Assembly: GCF_016545825.1 (NCBI RefSeq)
Contig: NC_052621.1
Span: 21,106,940-21,170,939 of the forward strand
DNA length: 64,000 bases
Direction of reading: 5' to 3'
DNA from: Eucalyptus grandis
Taxonomy: Eukaryota > Streptophyta > Magnoliopsida > Myrtales > Myrtaceae
Each line of letters starts with the position of its first letter. The first letter of the stretch is position 1. Under the pieces are notes generated by a model. The model did no database searches and had not been told where the DNA came from. It was given only the letters and a program-made list of their open reading frames with translations. A program made the position numbers and the translations under genes. Shown piece by piece: positions 34,575 to 45,234 of the stretch.

Positions 34575-36586
34575 AGGAGACCCAAGTAAGAAATTTAGAT
34601 TATCTCGAAGATAAAAATTATAAATATAATGTCATGTGAAATAGATGAATTCTGTACCCAAATCACAATGCGTGCACTCAATTCAATATGAGCATTTAGT
34701 TGAGGCAGACACCTGGGAGATTCATTAAGTCCTAGGGCTCGTACACGATTGTAAGATTATGTGACTGGCAAGCAATGCAATTTAATTCCCATGTTATTCA
34801 TGGGACATTACCTAAACACTTTTTGTCTTTACCTATTACCTAAACATTTTTTGTCTTTACCTGGGGCACAAAAGGTGACACACTCCTCACTTGGACACCT
34901 CCAAACATTCTTCCCATATTGATTTTTCTTTTCTTTTTTTGTTCGGCTTCCCATATTAATTTGATTGGTTCGAATTAGTGGCTTTTGGATTGAGTCAACA
35001 TCTTTTATGATATTTCTGTGTTTACTGTTAACTAATTACAGCAGTCATAACAGAGCCAAGTACTTATTGATTGAAGCTTGTTGTAAAATTAATGCGAAAA
35101 CTCCATGCATCTTACGAATCAAATCAACATGAATTTATCTAATAAATAAATAAAGAAAAATAAAAAAATACTGGACATTTACGTGATTCGATTTAAGTAT
35201 CGGTATACCTACTCCATTAGGAGAGTCAACGATAAATAATCCACTAACCAATCTGACAATTACAGAGTAATAATTGCTCACAAGCTTAAATATTTCTCGA
35301 TTGATCAATCTTGGATATTTACATAATTGCCACCACTCCAAAGATATTACATAAAGTAAAGTAACAACCCTCATCTTGGTTGAACTCCTACGGATCGACT
35401 CCAATAGGTATTCAATCAAGAATTCTAGTCCACCTCATCCAATTCAGGTCGAGTATCATATACAAGCTCAAACTCATACATCTTTTAAGAAAGCTCTTGA
35501 TTGAAGCTCATAATTGCTCATAGTCAATCATGCTTGGGTGAATATATAATTTTTGCTTAAAGTAATTTTTCTCCATATAAGGAGACCCAAGTAAGAAATT
35601 TACATTATCTCAAAGATAAAAATTATAAATATAATATCATGCAAAATAGGGGAATTATGTACCCAAATCACATTGCATGCACTCAATTCAATATGAGCAT
35701 TTAGTTGAGTCTGACACCTAGGAGATTCATGAAGTCCTAGGGCTCGTACACGATTGTAAGATTATGTGGCTGGCAAGCAATGCAATTTAATTCCCATGTT
35801 ATTCATGGGACATTACCTAAACACTTTTTGTCTTTACCTATTACCTAAACATTTTTTGTCTTTACCTGGGGCACAAAAGGGGACACACTCCTCACTTGGA
35901 CATCTCCAAACATTCTTCCCATATTGATTTTCTTTTTCTTTTTTTGTTCGGCTTCCCATATTAATTTGATTGGTTCGAATTAGTGGCTTTTGGATTGAGT
36001 CAACATCTTTTATGATATTTCTGTGTTTACTGTTAACTAATTACAGCAGTCGTAACAGAGCCAAGTACTTATTGATTGAAGCTTGGTGTAAAATTAATGC
36101 GAAAACTCTATGCATCTTACGATCAAATCAACATGAATTTATCTAATAAATAAATAAAGAACAATAAAAAAAAATACTGGATATTTACGTGGTTTGATTT
36201 AAGTATTAGTATACCTACTCTATTAGGAGAGTCAACGATGAATAATCTACTAATCAATTTGACAATTACAAAGTAACAATCGCTCACAAGCTTAAATATT
36301 TCTTGATTGAACAATCTTGGATATTTACATAATTGTCACCACTCCAAAGATATTAGATAAAGTAAAGTAACAACCCTCATCTTGGTTGAACTCCTACGAA
36401 TCGACTCCAATAGGTATTCAATCAAGAATTCTAGTCCACCTCATCCAATTCAGATCGAGTATCATATACAAGCTCAAACTCGAGACATCTTTTAAGAAAG
36501 CTCTTGATCGAAGCTCATAATTGCTCATAGTCAATCATGCTCGGGTGAATATATAATTTTTATTAAAAGTAATTTTTCCCTATATA
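34575..36586. repeat. Tandem duplication of about 1005 bp
   Basis: Copy 1 is 34575-35579 and copy 2 35580-36586, about 95 % similar by eye, head to tail. Each contains a 27-bp direct repeat (ACCTAAACACTTTTTGTCTT type, 34806-34860 and 35816-35866). The block 35170-35240 (ACGTGATTCGATTTAAGTAT) looks like part of a Copia LTR, but no ends are visible. Confidence 0.9.
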
Positions 36587-37109
36587 GAATAGGTGGACAT
36601 TATTGAATTTCACACAAGATGATTACAACTCATCATGTGTACTGGCTGAACTTAATTTATTAGAAGTTATATGATTGTTATGAGTGAACCGTATATTGTA
36701 ATTATTGGGATATTACTCATTGTGAATTTTTTTTCCCTACAGGCGATGTATATACGGGAGAGGAGCATTGAGTACTAAGAATGAGACCTCAACTAAGAAA
36801 TCCAACGTATCCCAAACATGCAAGGTAAAAATCATTACCAAATTAAAATATATATATACTATTACAAAACTAGTGTCGCATCAAATATCAAATATGCGAA
36901 GTTCATACCTTAATCGGCATTGCATGTACTCATTTCAAACAACCCTTCTAATTTAAGCAAACACTTGTGAGACTCATCAAATTCAAAGGCTCAGACACAG
37001 TCGCCAGATGTCGTGCTTCACATGCATGCAATTCATTTACTATGGCTTCCATGGGATAGGCTTAATCACATTTTCTCTTTACCTTTTGCACAAAAAGTGA
37101 CTTTATACT
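36587..37109. other. DNA upstream of DUF247 C
   Basis: No gene. 36590-36830 resembles the upstream DNA of the other DUF247 copies (for example 27030-27240 and 48840-49000). Confidence 0.55.
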
Positions 37110-38235
37110 TAGGCCTGTCAAAATGTGGGGGTTGAGTTGAAAAATGTCCATCTAAAATTGACCTACTTAATCCGTTTTGACCCACTTTTATAAAATACCA
37201 ATTTAACATCCATACCCAATCCAAGATCTATTTTAGCTTCTTTTTTTTTGTCTTAAATTATGGTTGTCTTTGAAAAATGGACCATCTCTGTGGACTTATA
37301 CCAAGCCCAAAGCATTTATTACTGATTTTCAAAATCAATCATACTCATAAACTATGACAGCAATGTTGCGTGAAAAATATGAATGTGATGGATTTGGCGC
37401 CCAATTGTCCTGCATTGATTGATAACATCAAATTGATTTGATTCTAAGTTCTGAACTACAGCACTTCATGACCCTTGATTGGCTTACTTTTTAAGGAGTG
37501 TGCACATGCATGTCGATCAGCGTACATCAAATTCACAGACTATTGGCAGCGAAAATTCCTCTATATGTTCACGGTTACAATTTTTGGCTCGTATTTTATT
37601 TGATTTATGATGTTTGTGTGCATTTTGTGAGCTCGGACTTTTGTACAGATAATTCACGAAACACTATCTATATTGGATTTTTTTTTTTTTGTGCTGGAGG
37701 AACCGCTTTAGCCGACAGCTGCCACGTAAACCCCCAGGTGTCGCTAGCAGGGAAACCACCACCCCAACGCCATGCTTAAATCATCACACAACGCTTCAGC
37801 CTCCCTACTTCGCAGGGGCTTCGAACCTTGGCCTCCTTGATGGAGGACAAAGGATCTACCATCCATGCTGCAACGGCCAGTGGTATCTATATTGGATTTG
37901 TTCCTAACAGGTAGTAAGAATAAACGACAATTTTTGTCCCGGAGACTCGAAGACTCTTCACACGTGGGAGGAGGGCCCGCCCAGACTTGTCACGTTCTCA
38001 GATCGTCTGTCCCCTTCCCTTATTGCTGGAGCGAGAGGAAGGGGGTCAGATTCGGCCCCGCTTTGTGGTGTACTGTAGTTTCGTGGTTAGGGTAAAACTC
38101 ATTTAAAATCCATTTTTAATTCGACTTTAGGGCTCAAATTCATAATAATCCATTTATTAAAATTTGACTGACCAGTATGACCCAATTCATTTTATGAGTT
38201 AAGAAGTGGGTGAAAGATCCGTCTAGACACCTCTA
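37110..38235. mobile_element. hAT-like nonautonomous element
   Basis: The left end reads TAGGCCTGTCAAAATG and the right end, on the other strand, TAGAGGTGTCTAGACGG. Subterminal blocks (TGACCCACTTTTAT and TGACCCAATTCATTTTAT) also pair. Possible 8-bp duplication TTTATACT (37102-37109) and CTTATATT (38236-38243), 6 of 8 alike. It contains the SINE at 37681-37884. Its right end abuts the TATA box of DUF247 C. Confidence 0.55.
37681..37884 (-). mobile_element. tRNA-derived SINE, minus orientation
   Basis: A perfect 16-bp duplication, TATCTATATTGGATTT, flanks it (37665-37680 and 37885-37900). On the minus strand it starts with an A-box-like TGGCCGTTGCAGCATGG, has a B-box-like GGTTCGAAGCC about 35 bp on, and ends in a T-run complement, i.e. 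an A tail (about 37681-37692 on the plus strand is T-rich). Length is about 204 bp. Pol III promoter boxes, A tail and long duplication together define a SINE. Confidence 0.88.
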
Positions 38236-38252
38236 CTTATATTATATATACA
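38236..38252 (+). promoter_or_regulatory. Probable TATA box of DUF247 C
   Basis: CTTATATTATATATAC lies about 65-75 bp before the ATG at 38315, a normal plant distance with a short leader. It rules out the in-frame ATG at 38210, which lies upstream of the TATA box. Confidence 0.6.
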
Positions 38253-38314
38253 TCGCCAACATTGGTCTTGGACTACCCCAAACTTCAAACGCTGTTCCCA
38301 CACGCTCTCTCTCC

Positions 38315-40033
38315 ATGGATTCTCCTCTTCTCTCGGGCAGAACAGAAACTACTGCTATTGAAACTGATTCACAGGCGTTTATCTTGCAAGCCAGTCCGAA
38401 GTGGCAGCCAGAGCTGGAGCCACAGTGTTGGAAGAATCCGTGCATCTATAGGGTTCCCGCCTTCATCACCAAACTCAACCCCGAGGACTACCAGCCGCAC
38501 GTTGTCTCTTTCGGCCCCTACCACCAAGGCGACAACCGCCTCTCCCCAATGGAGGAACACAAGGACCGCGTGTACAGCCGCTTCGCCCACTGGGATGAGT
38601 CCCTCGATCCGTTGGGGCCTATTCTGCCAAAACTCAAGGAGAGCTATGACGCGCTGAACCCCGAGTTGAAGGAGGGGAGCGAGTTCCGGAAGCTGATGAT
38701 CAGGGACGGCTGCTTCATGCTCGAGATCATGAGGGCCTGGGCCGCTGCGATAGAGGAAAGAAATAACAATGAGCAGGATGACCTTATCTTCAGCACCCAT
38801 TGGCTGGCGTACATGAAGCCGTATATAAGACGGGACATGCTTCTGCTGGAGAATCAGCTGCCGATGCCACTGCTGTATCAGCTGGTTGCCTTCGAGAACA
38901 ATGGCGACGCGGTGGTTAGTTTCTTAGATTTCACTCCGTAGTTAGAGAGGTTACTGCAAGCACGCCAACCGCCATACTATGTTCACCTAACAGTACATCT
39001 TGATGATCTCAAATGGACCTCACGTCTTGTTTCGAGATCAATTAACAATTTCATTATTAAATCTAGCACCTCAATTGGAGACTCCTTTTTCTTCCCTTTT
39101 ATGCGAGTCGTGTCGACACAACAACACACTCGTATTCGATGCACTGAATTTACTCCAGCAACGCAGGATGAGGTCAACGAGCTCATCCGAAAGTTCTACT
39201 TCCCCCCTGGAAAACAAGAGTTCACGGGGTTGGGCCCATGCCTGCATGTCTTGGACGTCTTCAGGAAAGGCCTGCTGATGGGACGTGAGGCTGGCGAGGT
39301 GATAATTCTTTTTTTTCCCCCTTTAAGCAAGCAGTATTGACAACAACAACAATCTCGTACTCAATGCATTGACTTTACTCCAACTACGCAGGGTGACGAA
39401 AGCTCCGTCGACACGGGCATCATGGGGATGGGGCATGTCGTGGACGTCTTCAGGAAGTGCCTGCCGAAGAAGACCGAGAATGTCCAAAATAAGGAGATAA
39501 TCCGGTCGGCCACCGAGCTCCATGAGGCCGGGATCCGGTTCGACAAGAACAAGACCTTCAGTCTCAAGGAGATCTCCTTTGCCGGAGGGGTCCTGAAGCT
39601 CCCCGTTATCACGGTGGATGACACCGTCAAGTCCATGCTCCTCAACGTCATGACGTTCGAGCGCTTGCACAGCGGGGCTGGGACAGAGGTCACATCCTAC
39701 GTCATCTTCATGGACAACATCATCAACAACGAGCAGGATGTCGCGCTGCTCCACACCCGTGGCATCATTCAGAATGCCATCGGGAGCAACAAAGCAGTTG
39801 CGGAGCTATTCAACTCACTATGCAAGGAAGTGACGCTCGTACGTAACAATAGCCTCGAGGCCGTGCAAAAGGACATGAATGAGTACTGCAATAAGCGCCG
39901 GAACAGATGGAGGGCTTATTGCAACCGCACCTACTTCAAGAATCCTTGGACTATATTGTCTCTCACCGCCGCCATCTTCCTCTTCATGCTCACCATAATT
40001 CAGACCGTATATGCGTTGCTCAGCTACTATTGA
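38315..40033 (+). CDS. DUF247/UPF0481 protein, copy C (three exons, 457 aa)
   Basis: Exons 38315-38914, 39167-39298 and 39392-40033 join in phase 0 with GT-AG introns. Family motifs: CIYRVP (res 43-48), VVSFGPYHQGD (64-74), SPMEEHK (77-83), DGCFMLEIM (131-139), DMLLLENQLP (174-183), TFERLHSGAGTEVTSY near 310-330, and a C-terminal membrane helix (about 429-455) with a very short tail. DUF247 proteins are plant-specific, usually single-exon or few-exon, 400-550 residues, and membrane-anchored at the C-terminus. In grasses some are male determinants of self-incompatibility, but no role can be inferred here. Exon 2 and exon 3 both start with the same acceptor-side sequence and repeat a HVLDVFRK / HVVDVFRK motif, i.e. 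an internal exon duplication. Exon 2 could be skipped without a frame change. Confidence 0.85.
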
Positions 40034-41626
40034 AACCTCCCGTTGCCTCTGCATAATAATTTCCTTTTTCCATCTTTGGGTTTTTCTCCTAATGTCTGAT
40101 GCTCGATAGTTATCTGTTGATCGGTTGTTGGTGTCATGAATGGTTTTCCTCCTGTTTTCAGTTGTGCTTATTTCCCTCTATAAATGTTGTGAACGATGGA
40201 CATTTGGCTGTTTATATATCATTATGAGATGATGATTCTCTTATTTCAGTCTTCTTCATTTTTGTTCAGTTTGGATGGATAGGTAATCTGAAGGATGATC
40301 AAGTTTTAGGCAAATGTAACCTTCCGTTGCAATGTTTTCTTTTTTATTAAATTTTGTTGAATTGTGGTCCATGAATCCAGAAAAGCCAAGATCCTACTTG
40401 TTTCTAGATCTATAGCGAATAGTTGAAGTTTGTGGTTCTAGCTTTGTTGGTGGTAGTTAAAAGTAATGGCTAAAAAACTGTCAAACATGTAAGATGAAGC
40501 AAATGTCTCTATTTGTGACACAGATTCTTTGCTGAAGAGTCAAATATGAAGGACTATAAAAAGGCTCCATGCTCGTTCATTCATGCAAAGTTCAACTACA
40601 GCTCCGCGAATCCCTCGCACTATACATTTTCATGATACACTAATCTCCTTCCTTGTCCCTTTGCTAAGTAAATAACAAACTTTTTAGAAGTTGCCACGAA
40701 TTTAAGGGAACAAAAATTATGTACTTCAAAGTCATCTAGTCCCCATCGGCTTCAATAGTCAAATATGTTTTCCAATCGCCAAGCAATCAATCATTACCAT
40801 CAAAGAATAAACGTACTTTTATGCCTAAATAAGAAATTTTCGAAACTCCCAACATCCTTCCCGATATAAAAGGAACAAACGAGATTCACTGCCGGAAAAA
40901 CCCCGAAACTAGGTGAAAACTGCGGTTCTCTGGCCAACAAAACTTATATTTTCCGTATGAAGTGCAAATGAACCACATTTTGAAAAGATGGGATTAGTTG
41001 CATTAATAAATATTCAGCGGTCGGGAGTGTCCTTCCGGAGGAGCAGCAATAGCTGGGTATCAAGCTTCCCATTGTCTTCCAAATTCCGATTGAGCTCGGC
41101 CACCACTAGAAGAGTTTATCAATTTCGCGACATTGTCGGACAAATGATAATTGTAATGTTTGGTAGTTGAAATAGGGAAATGGGAGGCGAAGCAAACATA
41201 TAATATTATTCTCAGGACGCCTCCAGTAGAAGCCCCGGAGGAAAATGGGCATAGACATTTGCAGCGGTCAAGGACATGAATAGTCCACGCGTTCTTCCCT
41301 ATCCACGGCAATAAAGAAGTAGCACGCGTAAGTCCACCGAAAGTTGCATGCATGGATCGAAATTTTGAACTTGAACTGTTCATGTTCTTGTAGGCTTTTA
41401 TGGTATTCCTTAGATCGAGCGCTCAACACGGAGGATGTCGTTTCCACTTTGGAACGACGTGACAAATTAATTGTGCACGAGTCAGTCGACCTTTTTCCTT
41501 TTATCGGTTATCGTAATGAGTGCCATAAATTTACTATAGTTCAGTACGAAAGGATTAGATTTTTAATGCTTGGGTGATTGTCGTCGTGTGTGGGGTTTGA
41601 TGCAAGATCCAAATGGGTTTGCTTGG
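40034..41626. other. DNA downstream of DUF247 C
   Basis: 40034-40330 matches the 3' flanks of the other DUF247 copies (for example TTTAGGCAAATG near 40308). The rest, to 41626, has no gene I can support; several overlapping short frames cancel one another. Confidence 0.6.
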
Positions 41627-42293
41627 GACAAAAAATCGCTTCAAGTGTCAAAAATTAGCACAAAGAGATACTTAAGAAACACTTAAGTATCAAAAGTTAT
41701 AAAAGTGACACTAAGTGTCAAAATCAGAGTAAAATAAATCACTTAAACACTAATTCGACCAAAATGCTTATGTGCACAATTTCCAACAAAGTAAGTGCGA
41801 AATTGTGTCATTTTACATGCTGACGTGAATAAATAATGTAAAAACGATGTTGTTTTAGTGTTGACATGGTAAAATAAATTAAATTTAAAACTAAATTTAT
41901 TTAAAATATTTAAAAATACAAATACAAATATAAAAATATTTTTAAATATTTTAAAAAAAAAAAAAAAAAAAAGTGGGAGGCAGCGAGGGCTCCACCTCAG
42001 CCACCTCCTTCCTTTTTTCAATTTTTTTTTTTTTTTTAATTTTTAATTTTAATTTTAAATGTTTTAAATAAATTTAGTTTTAAATTTCATTTAATTAATT
42101 TTTACACGTCGTATCAAAACGACACCATTTTGCACTTGCTTCGTTGAAAAATCGCTGCCGCGTCAGCAAATTTCTGATTGGCACTTAAGTGATCCATTTT
42201 ACTCGATTTTGGCATTTAAATGTCACTTTCATAACTTTTGGCACTTAAATGTTCATTTATGCCAACTTTTGACACTCCAAGGGTCCCAGTGTC
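41627..42293. mobile_element. Mutator-like nonautonomous element with 10-bp target duplication
   Basis: Perfect flanking duplication GTTTGCTTGG (41617-41626 and 42294-42303). Imperfect inverted ends of about 120 bp start GACAAAAAATCGCTTCAAGT on the left and GACACTGGGACCCTTGGAGT on the right strand, and contain repeated CACTTAAGTG-like blocks. The 667-bp element has no coding capacity. The interior has long T/A runs and a short GC-rich core. Same family as the remnant at 9549-9890. Confidence 0.9.
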
Positions 42294-42303
42294 GTTTGCT
42301 TGG

Positions 42304-43051
42304 ATTCAGAACTTTGCCAAGACATCGGCCATTTCAATTTTTCATTGGCACATTTCGTTCTTGCATATGTTTAAGTTATAACATAAATATAATGATGATT
42401 TGGCACCATTGAAAAAGGTAATTTCGACCTACGTAAAGGTATTTGGAGTATCTTTCTATTAGTTGACAAAAAGGTTTTAAATAGGCATATGTGTACATGG
42501 ATTGTAAAGCCATCAAAAAGGTGGGTCGGTCGATAATGTTCTAACCAAAATCACCTATTTAACCCATTTCGACATATTTATATGCAACATAAATTTAACG
42601 ATCATTACTCGTACTCGATCCGATTCATATTCTTCCTTATATTAGCATTGCTCTTTCTAATTTTCTTTGCATTTCAATATTTTGTTTAAATTAGAAAAAA
42701 ATAATGCCTACACAATCAAAATAAATATAATTACGATTGTAGCTAATGATTATGATTATTCTTCAAAACATAAATTTCTTGAGTACCCAGATTATGGTCA
42801 TCGCATACGTACACAGACTGGCAATCTCACAATTGGGTTCTCTTTTGGAACATAGTTGGCAAGCTCTACTCTTACCCCCTCAAGCCATCTAATCCACCAT
42901 TTCTACAAGAAAATCCCCTGACTGGCATTTCTTCAAACAACTCGAGGGCAAACTGAACGAATCACAAGAATTTCAATCTCAACACCTCCAAAACACCCCA
43001 ATCAAAGCAATCTCCGAAGACCATCAGAATCCCAACAGGAACCAAACTTAC
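42304..43051. other. Region without supported genes
   Basis: AT-rich. 42505-42640 resembles the left end of the hAT-like element at 37110 (CATCAAAAAGGTGGG, TAACCCATTTCGAC), so it may be the left end of a second, decayed element ending near 44105. Confidence 0.45.
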
Positions 43052-43304
43052 CTAGAGGAGCCATCGGGACAATTAATGAAGCGTCCAATGTCCCCGGTGT
43101 GGTCCTAAGCGTCTAGCAATTCATTTCGCGTAAGCCCATCCACCGAAGCCCAACCTTTCCTTCACCACCCGAGCGACCGACGGCGACACTCCTCCCTCCG
43201 AGCCTGACTCCATCGTTGTAGCGGATGGGGACGACGGCGATGTTGAGCTTCTTCAGCTGCATCGCGCGGTCCAGCAAAATCAATGCCTCCCGACCAGCCC
43301 CCAT
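43052..43304 (-). pseudogene. Isolated 5' exon-like fragment, unknown gene
   Basis: On the minus strand an ATG at 43304, preceded by a plausible leader, opens 63 codons (MGAGREALILLDRAMQLKKL...), and a strong splice donor (CTCTAG/GTAAGT) lies at 43052-43051. The 63-codon frame stops before the donor. A second ATG frame (MESGSEGGVSPSV) also stops. The GC content and leader are unlike the surroundings. No downstream exon is seen. It may be a gene fragment carried by the surrounding hAT-like DNA. I do not recognise the family. Confidence 0.4.
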
Positions 43305-43600
43305 TTCTCTATCGCTTCGGAAACGCGCGAAGAGAAAGAATTCGGGATTGTGCGTGGGAGGATCCAGCTTGGTTGGACATGGCCTCCAATATGAGAGTGC
43401 AGAGATAGACAGTCAGAAAGACGAACGATATTGTTCAACTCAAGTAAGTGTGTAAAGTGAGTGAACAAGATTGAGCGAGGGCCAGAGAGAATCATAGAGG
43501 TGGATTGGATTTTGGTAAATTCTGAATCCATTCAACACTCATATTTTAATGGATTTTGCTATTCTAAACCCATTTATAACTCACTTTCTAAATTTAACAA

Positions 43601-44027
43601 AGGAAAAAACTATCAAAAATCTTAAACTATGTCCGCTCTAACATATTTACTCTAAATTTTTCTTTGTACTATAAAAATCATAATATTGTACTTGTGTGAT
43701 ATATTTACCCCCATCAAAATCTTGTCAATGAGAACGGTTAAAAATTTGCTTACGTGGACATCAATAAGGAAATAGTGTCGACAAGCACCCACACGACTAA
43801 AATGAAATAAAAACACCATTATTTTAACTAAAAAGTCATCTAATGGAATGCAAATGAAGAGTAAATGGGTCACATAAGTTCAAATTTGAGATATTTTTCA
43901 TTTTACAAGAAAAATTAATGATAAATATGTCACAGTATGCATAATTTAAGGTTTTTTTATGTAAAAAAAAAATTAGGGTAATTATGTCATGCTAAACTAA
44001 GTTTGCGATTTTTTGTGACTTTTTCCC
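43601..44027. mobile_element. MITE with 8-bp target duplication
   Basis: Flanked by TTTAACAA (43593-43600 and 44028-44035). Inverted ends of about 110 bp begin AGGAAAAAACTATCAAAAATC and, on the other strand, GGGAAAAAGTCACAAAAAATC. No coding capacity. The 8-bp duplication fits hAT type, but the ends are not classical, so the superfamily is open. Confidence 0.8.
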
Positions 44028-44138
44028 TTTAACAAGCTCATATAATAGCTCAACCTATCAAATATGATTTAGGAAATGGATCTATAACCCTTTTTGACAA
44101 ATCTAATATATTCTTAAGGCATAACATCCAATCCTAAC

Positions 44139-44477
44139 AAAGTTTAGCAACAATTGAGGTTAAATGTTTGATCTCGTGAGATTTAGCGCTTTTAGATAAT
44201 TTATTTTAGTTATAATTAGATTCTTTTGATTTTAAAAGTACTTAACAATTTTTTTAGCACAAGTTGTGGGTCATAGTTTATTCTAAAGAAAGAACATCCA
44301 TTTTGAAAAAGTTTGGCTAAAACTGAGTCAGATACTTGATTTTGTGAGGATTAGTGCTTTTAGATCATCTATTTACGTAAATTTAGATTCATCTTGATTC
44401 TAGAAGAATTTCTCAAAATTTGGAGGACAAGTTGTGGGTCATGATTTATTCTAAATAAAGAATCTCCAATTCTGAGA
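44139..44477. repeat. Tandem duplication of about 169 bp
   Basis: Two head-to-tail copies (44139-44307 and 44308-44477), each with GTTGTGGGTCAT and TTTATTCTAAA blocks, diverged by perhaps 15-20 %. Confidence 0.8.
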
Positions 44478-44994
44478 AAGTTTTATGCGTTGTATATAAA
44501 CTTTATTTCGAGAAAAACTACTTAGATAAATTGAGATATATAGAGAGTGCTAGTAATGTTGAAATACACAAATAATTATTTAAAGAGGATAGCACATAGA
44601 AAAGTGATGAATAAAGATAGCAAAACAAACTAATATGATGTCAATTGGTTAGTGTATTAACTTTCTAATGGTCAAAACATATACATATAGGAAGAAATCG
44701 TTCTTTCATTTAATTGGCATAATTGGGATAATCTTGTTAAGCATACCTACACCATAAGTGTAGCGACCACTTGCAGTACTTAATTTACTTTGATAATTAA
44801 ATGTAAAAAAAAATAAGTAATGATGAAAAATAGGCTGACTAAACTGAATATTTCAGATACAAATTGATTGAAATACAGTGGAATTTTGTTTTTATATGTT
44901 GAAACTTACTTATGCGTCAAACTTCAAATTAACCTAAGAAAAATGGAATTTAGGAAAAAACAATAAAACAAAAAACAATGTGATAAAATGAAAA
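44478..44994. repeat. AT-rich DNA, with an inverted copy of the ASHR2 5' flank
   Basis: 44478-44880 shows nothing. 44893-44994 is the reverse complement of 63310-63420 (upstream side of ASHR2 C), so this piece was inverted relative to the main unit. Confidence 0.7.
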
Positions 44995-45011
44995 GGAAAA
45001 GGTTTGTCTTT

Positions 45012-45217
45012 TTTTTTTTGGTAACCCAGGGAACCTCCGCACGCCGCTTCGCGGGGGAGAGTAAACCCTGGGGCGCCGGGGTCCCCACCGCTGACCCCTA
45101 GATACGCGGGTAAGTCGCGCGTTATGCATTGAAGCATCGCGTCCACGAAGTTTCGAACTCCTCCCCTCCCGGATAGGGTACTAAGCTCAAACCAGCGCGG
45201 CCACCGCGGGCGGTGGT
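45012..45217 (-). mobile_element. tRNA-derived SINE, minus orientation
   Basis: A perfect 17-bp duplication, GGAAAAGGTTTGTCTTT, flanks it (44995-45011 and 45218-45234). The uninterrupted site is seen in reverse complement at about 63304-63325. On the minus strand it starts GGTGGCCGCGCTGG (A box), has GAGTTCGAAACTT (B box) and ends in A residues (T-run 45009-45019 on the plus strand). About 206 bp, GC-rich, and in its box spacing similar to the SINE at 37681. Confidence 0.92.
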
Positions 45218-45234
45218 GGAAAAGGTTTGTCTTT

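Noticed and set aside
35135..35419. 94-codon minus-strand frame and its shorter twin at 36123-36314
   Set aside because: Inside the 1-kb tandem repeat; the twin is truncated and there is no domain; probably old LTR DNA.
38210..38314. Upstream in-frame ATG of DUF247 C
   Set aside because: It lies before the TATA box and inside the hAT-like element; the ATG at 38315 fits the leader and matches the exon length of copy D.
41500..41575. Stretch with GTTCAGTACGAAAGGATTAG resembling the 3' end of large-subunit rRNA
   Set aside because: The similarity is about 15 bases and the flanks do not fit any rRNA.
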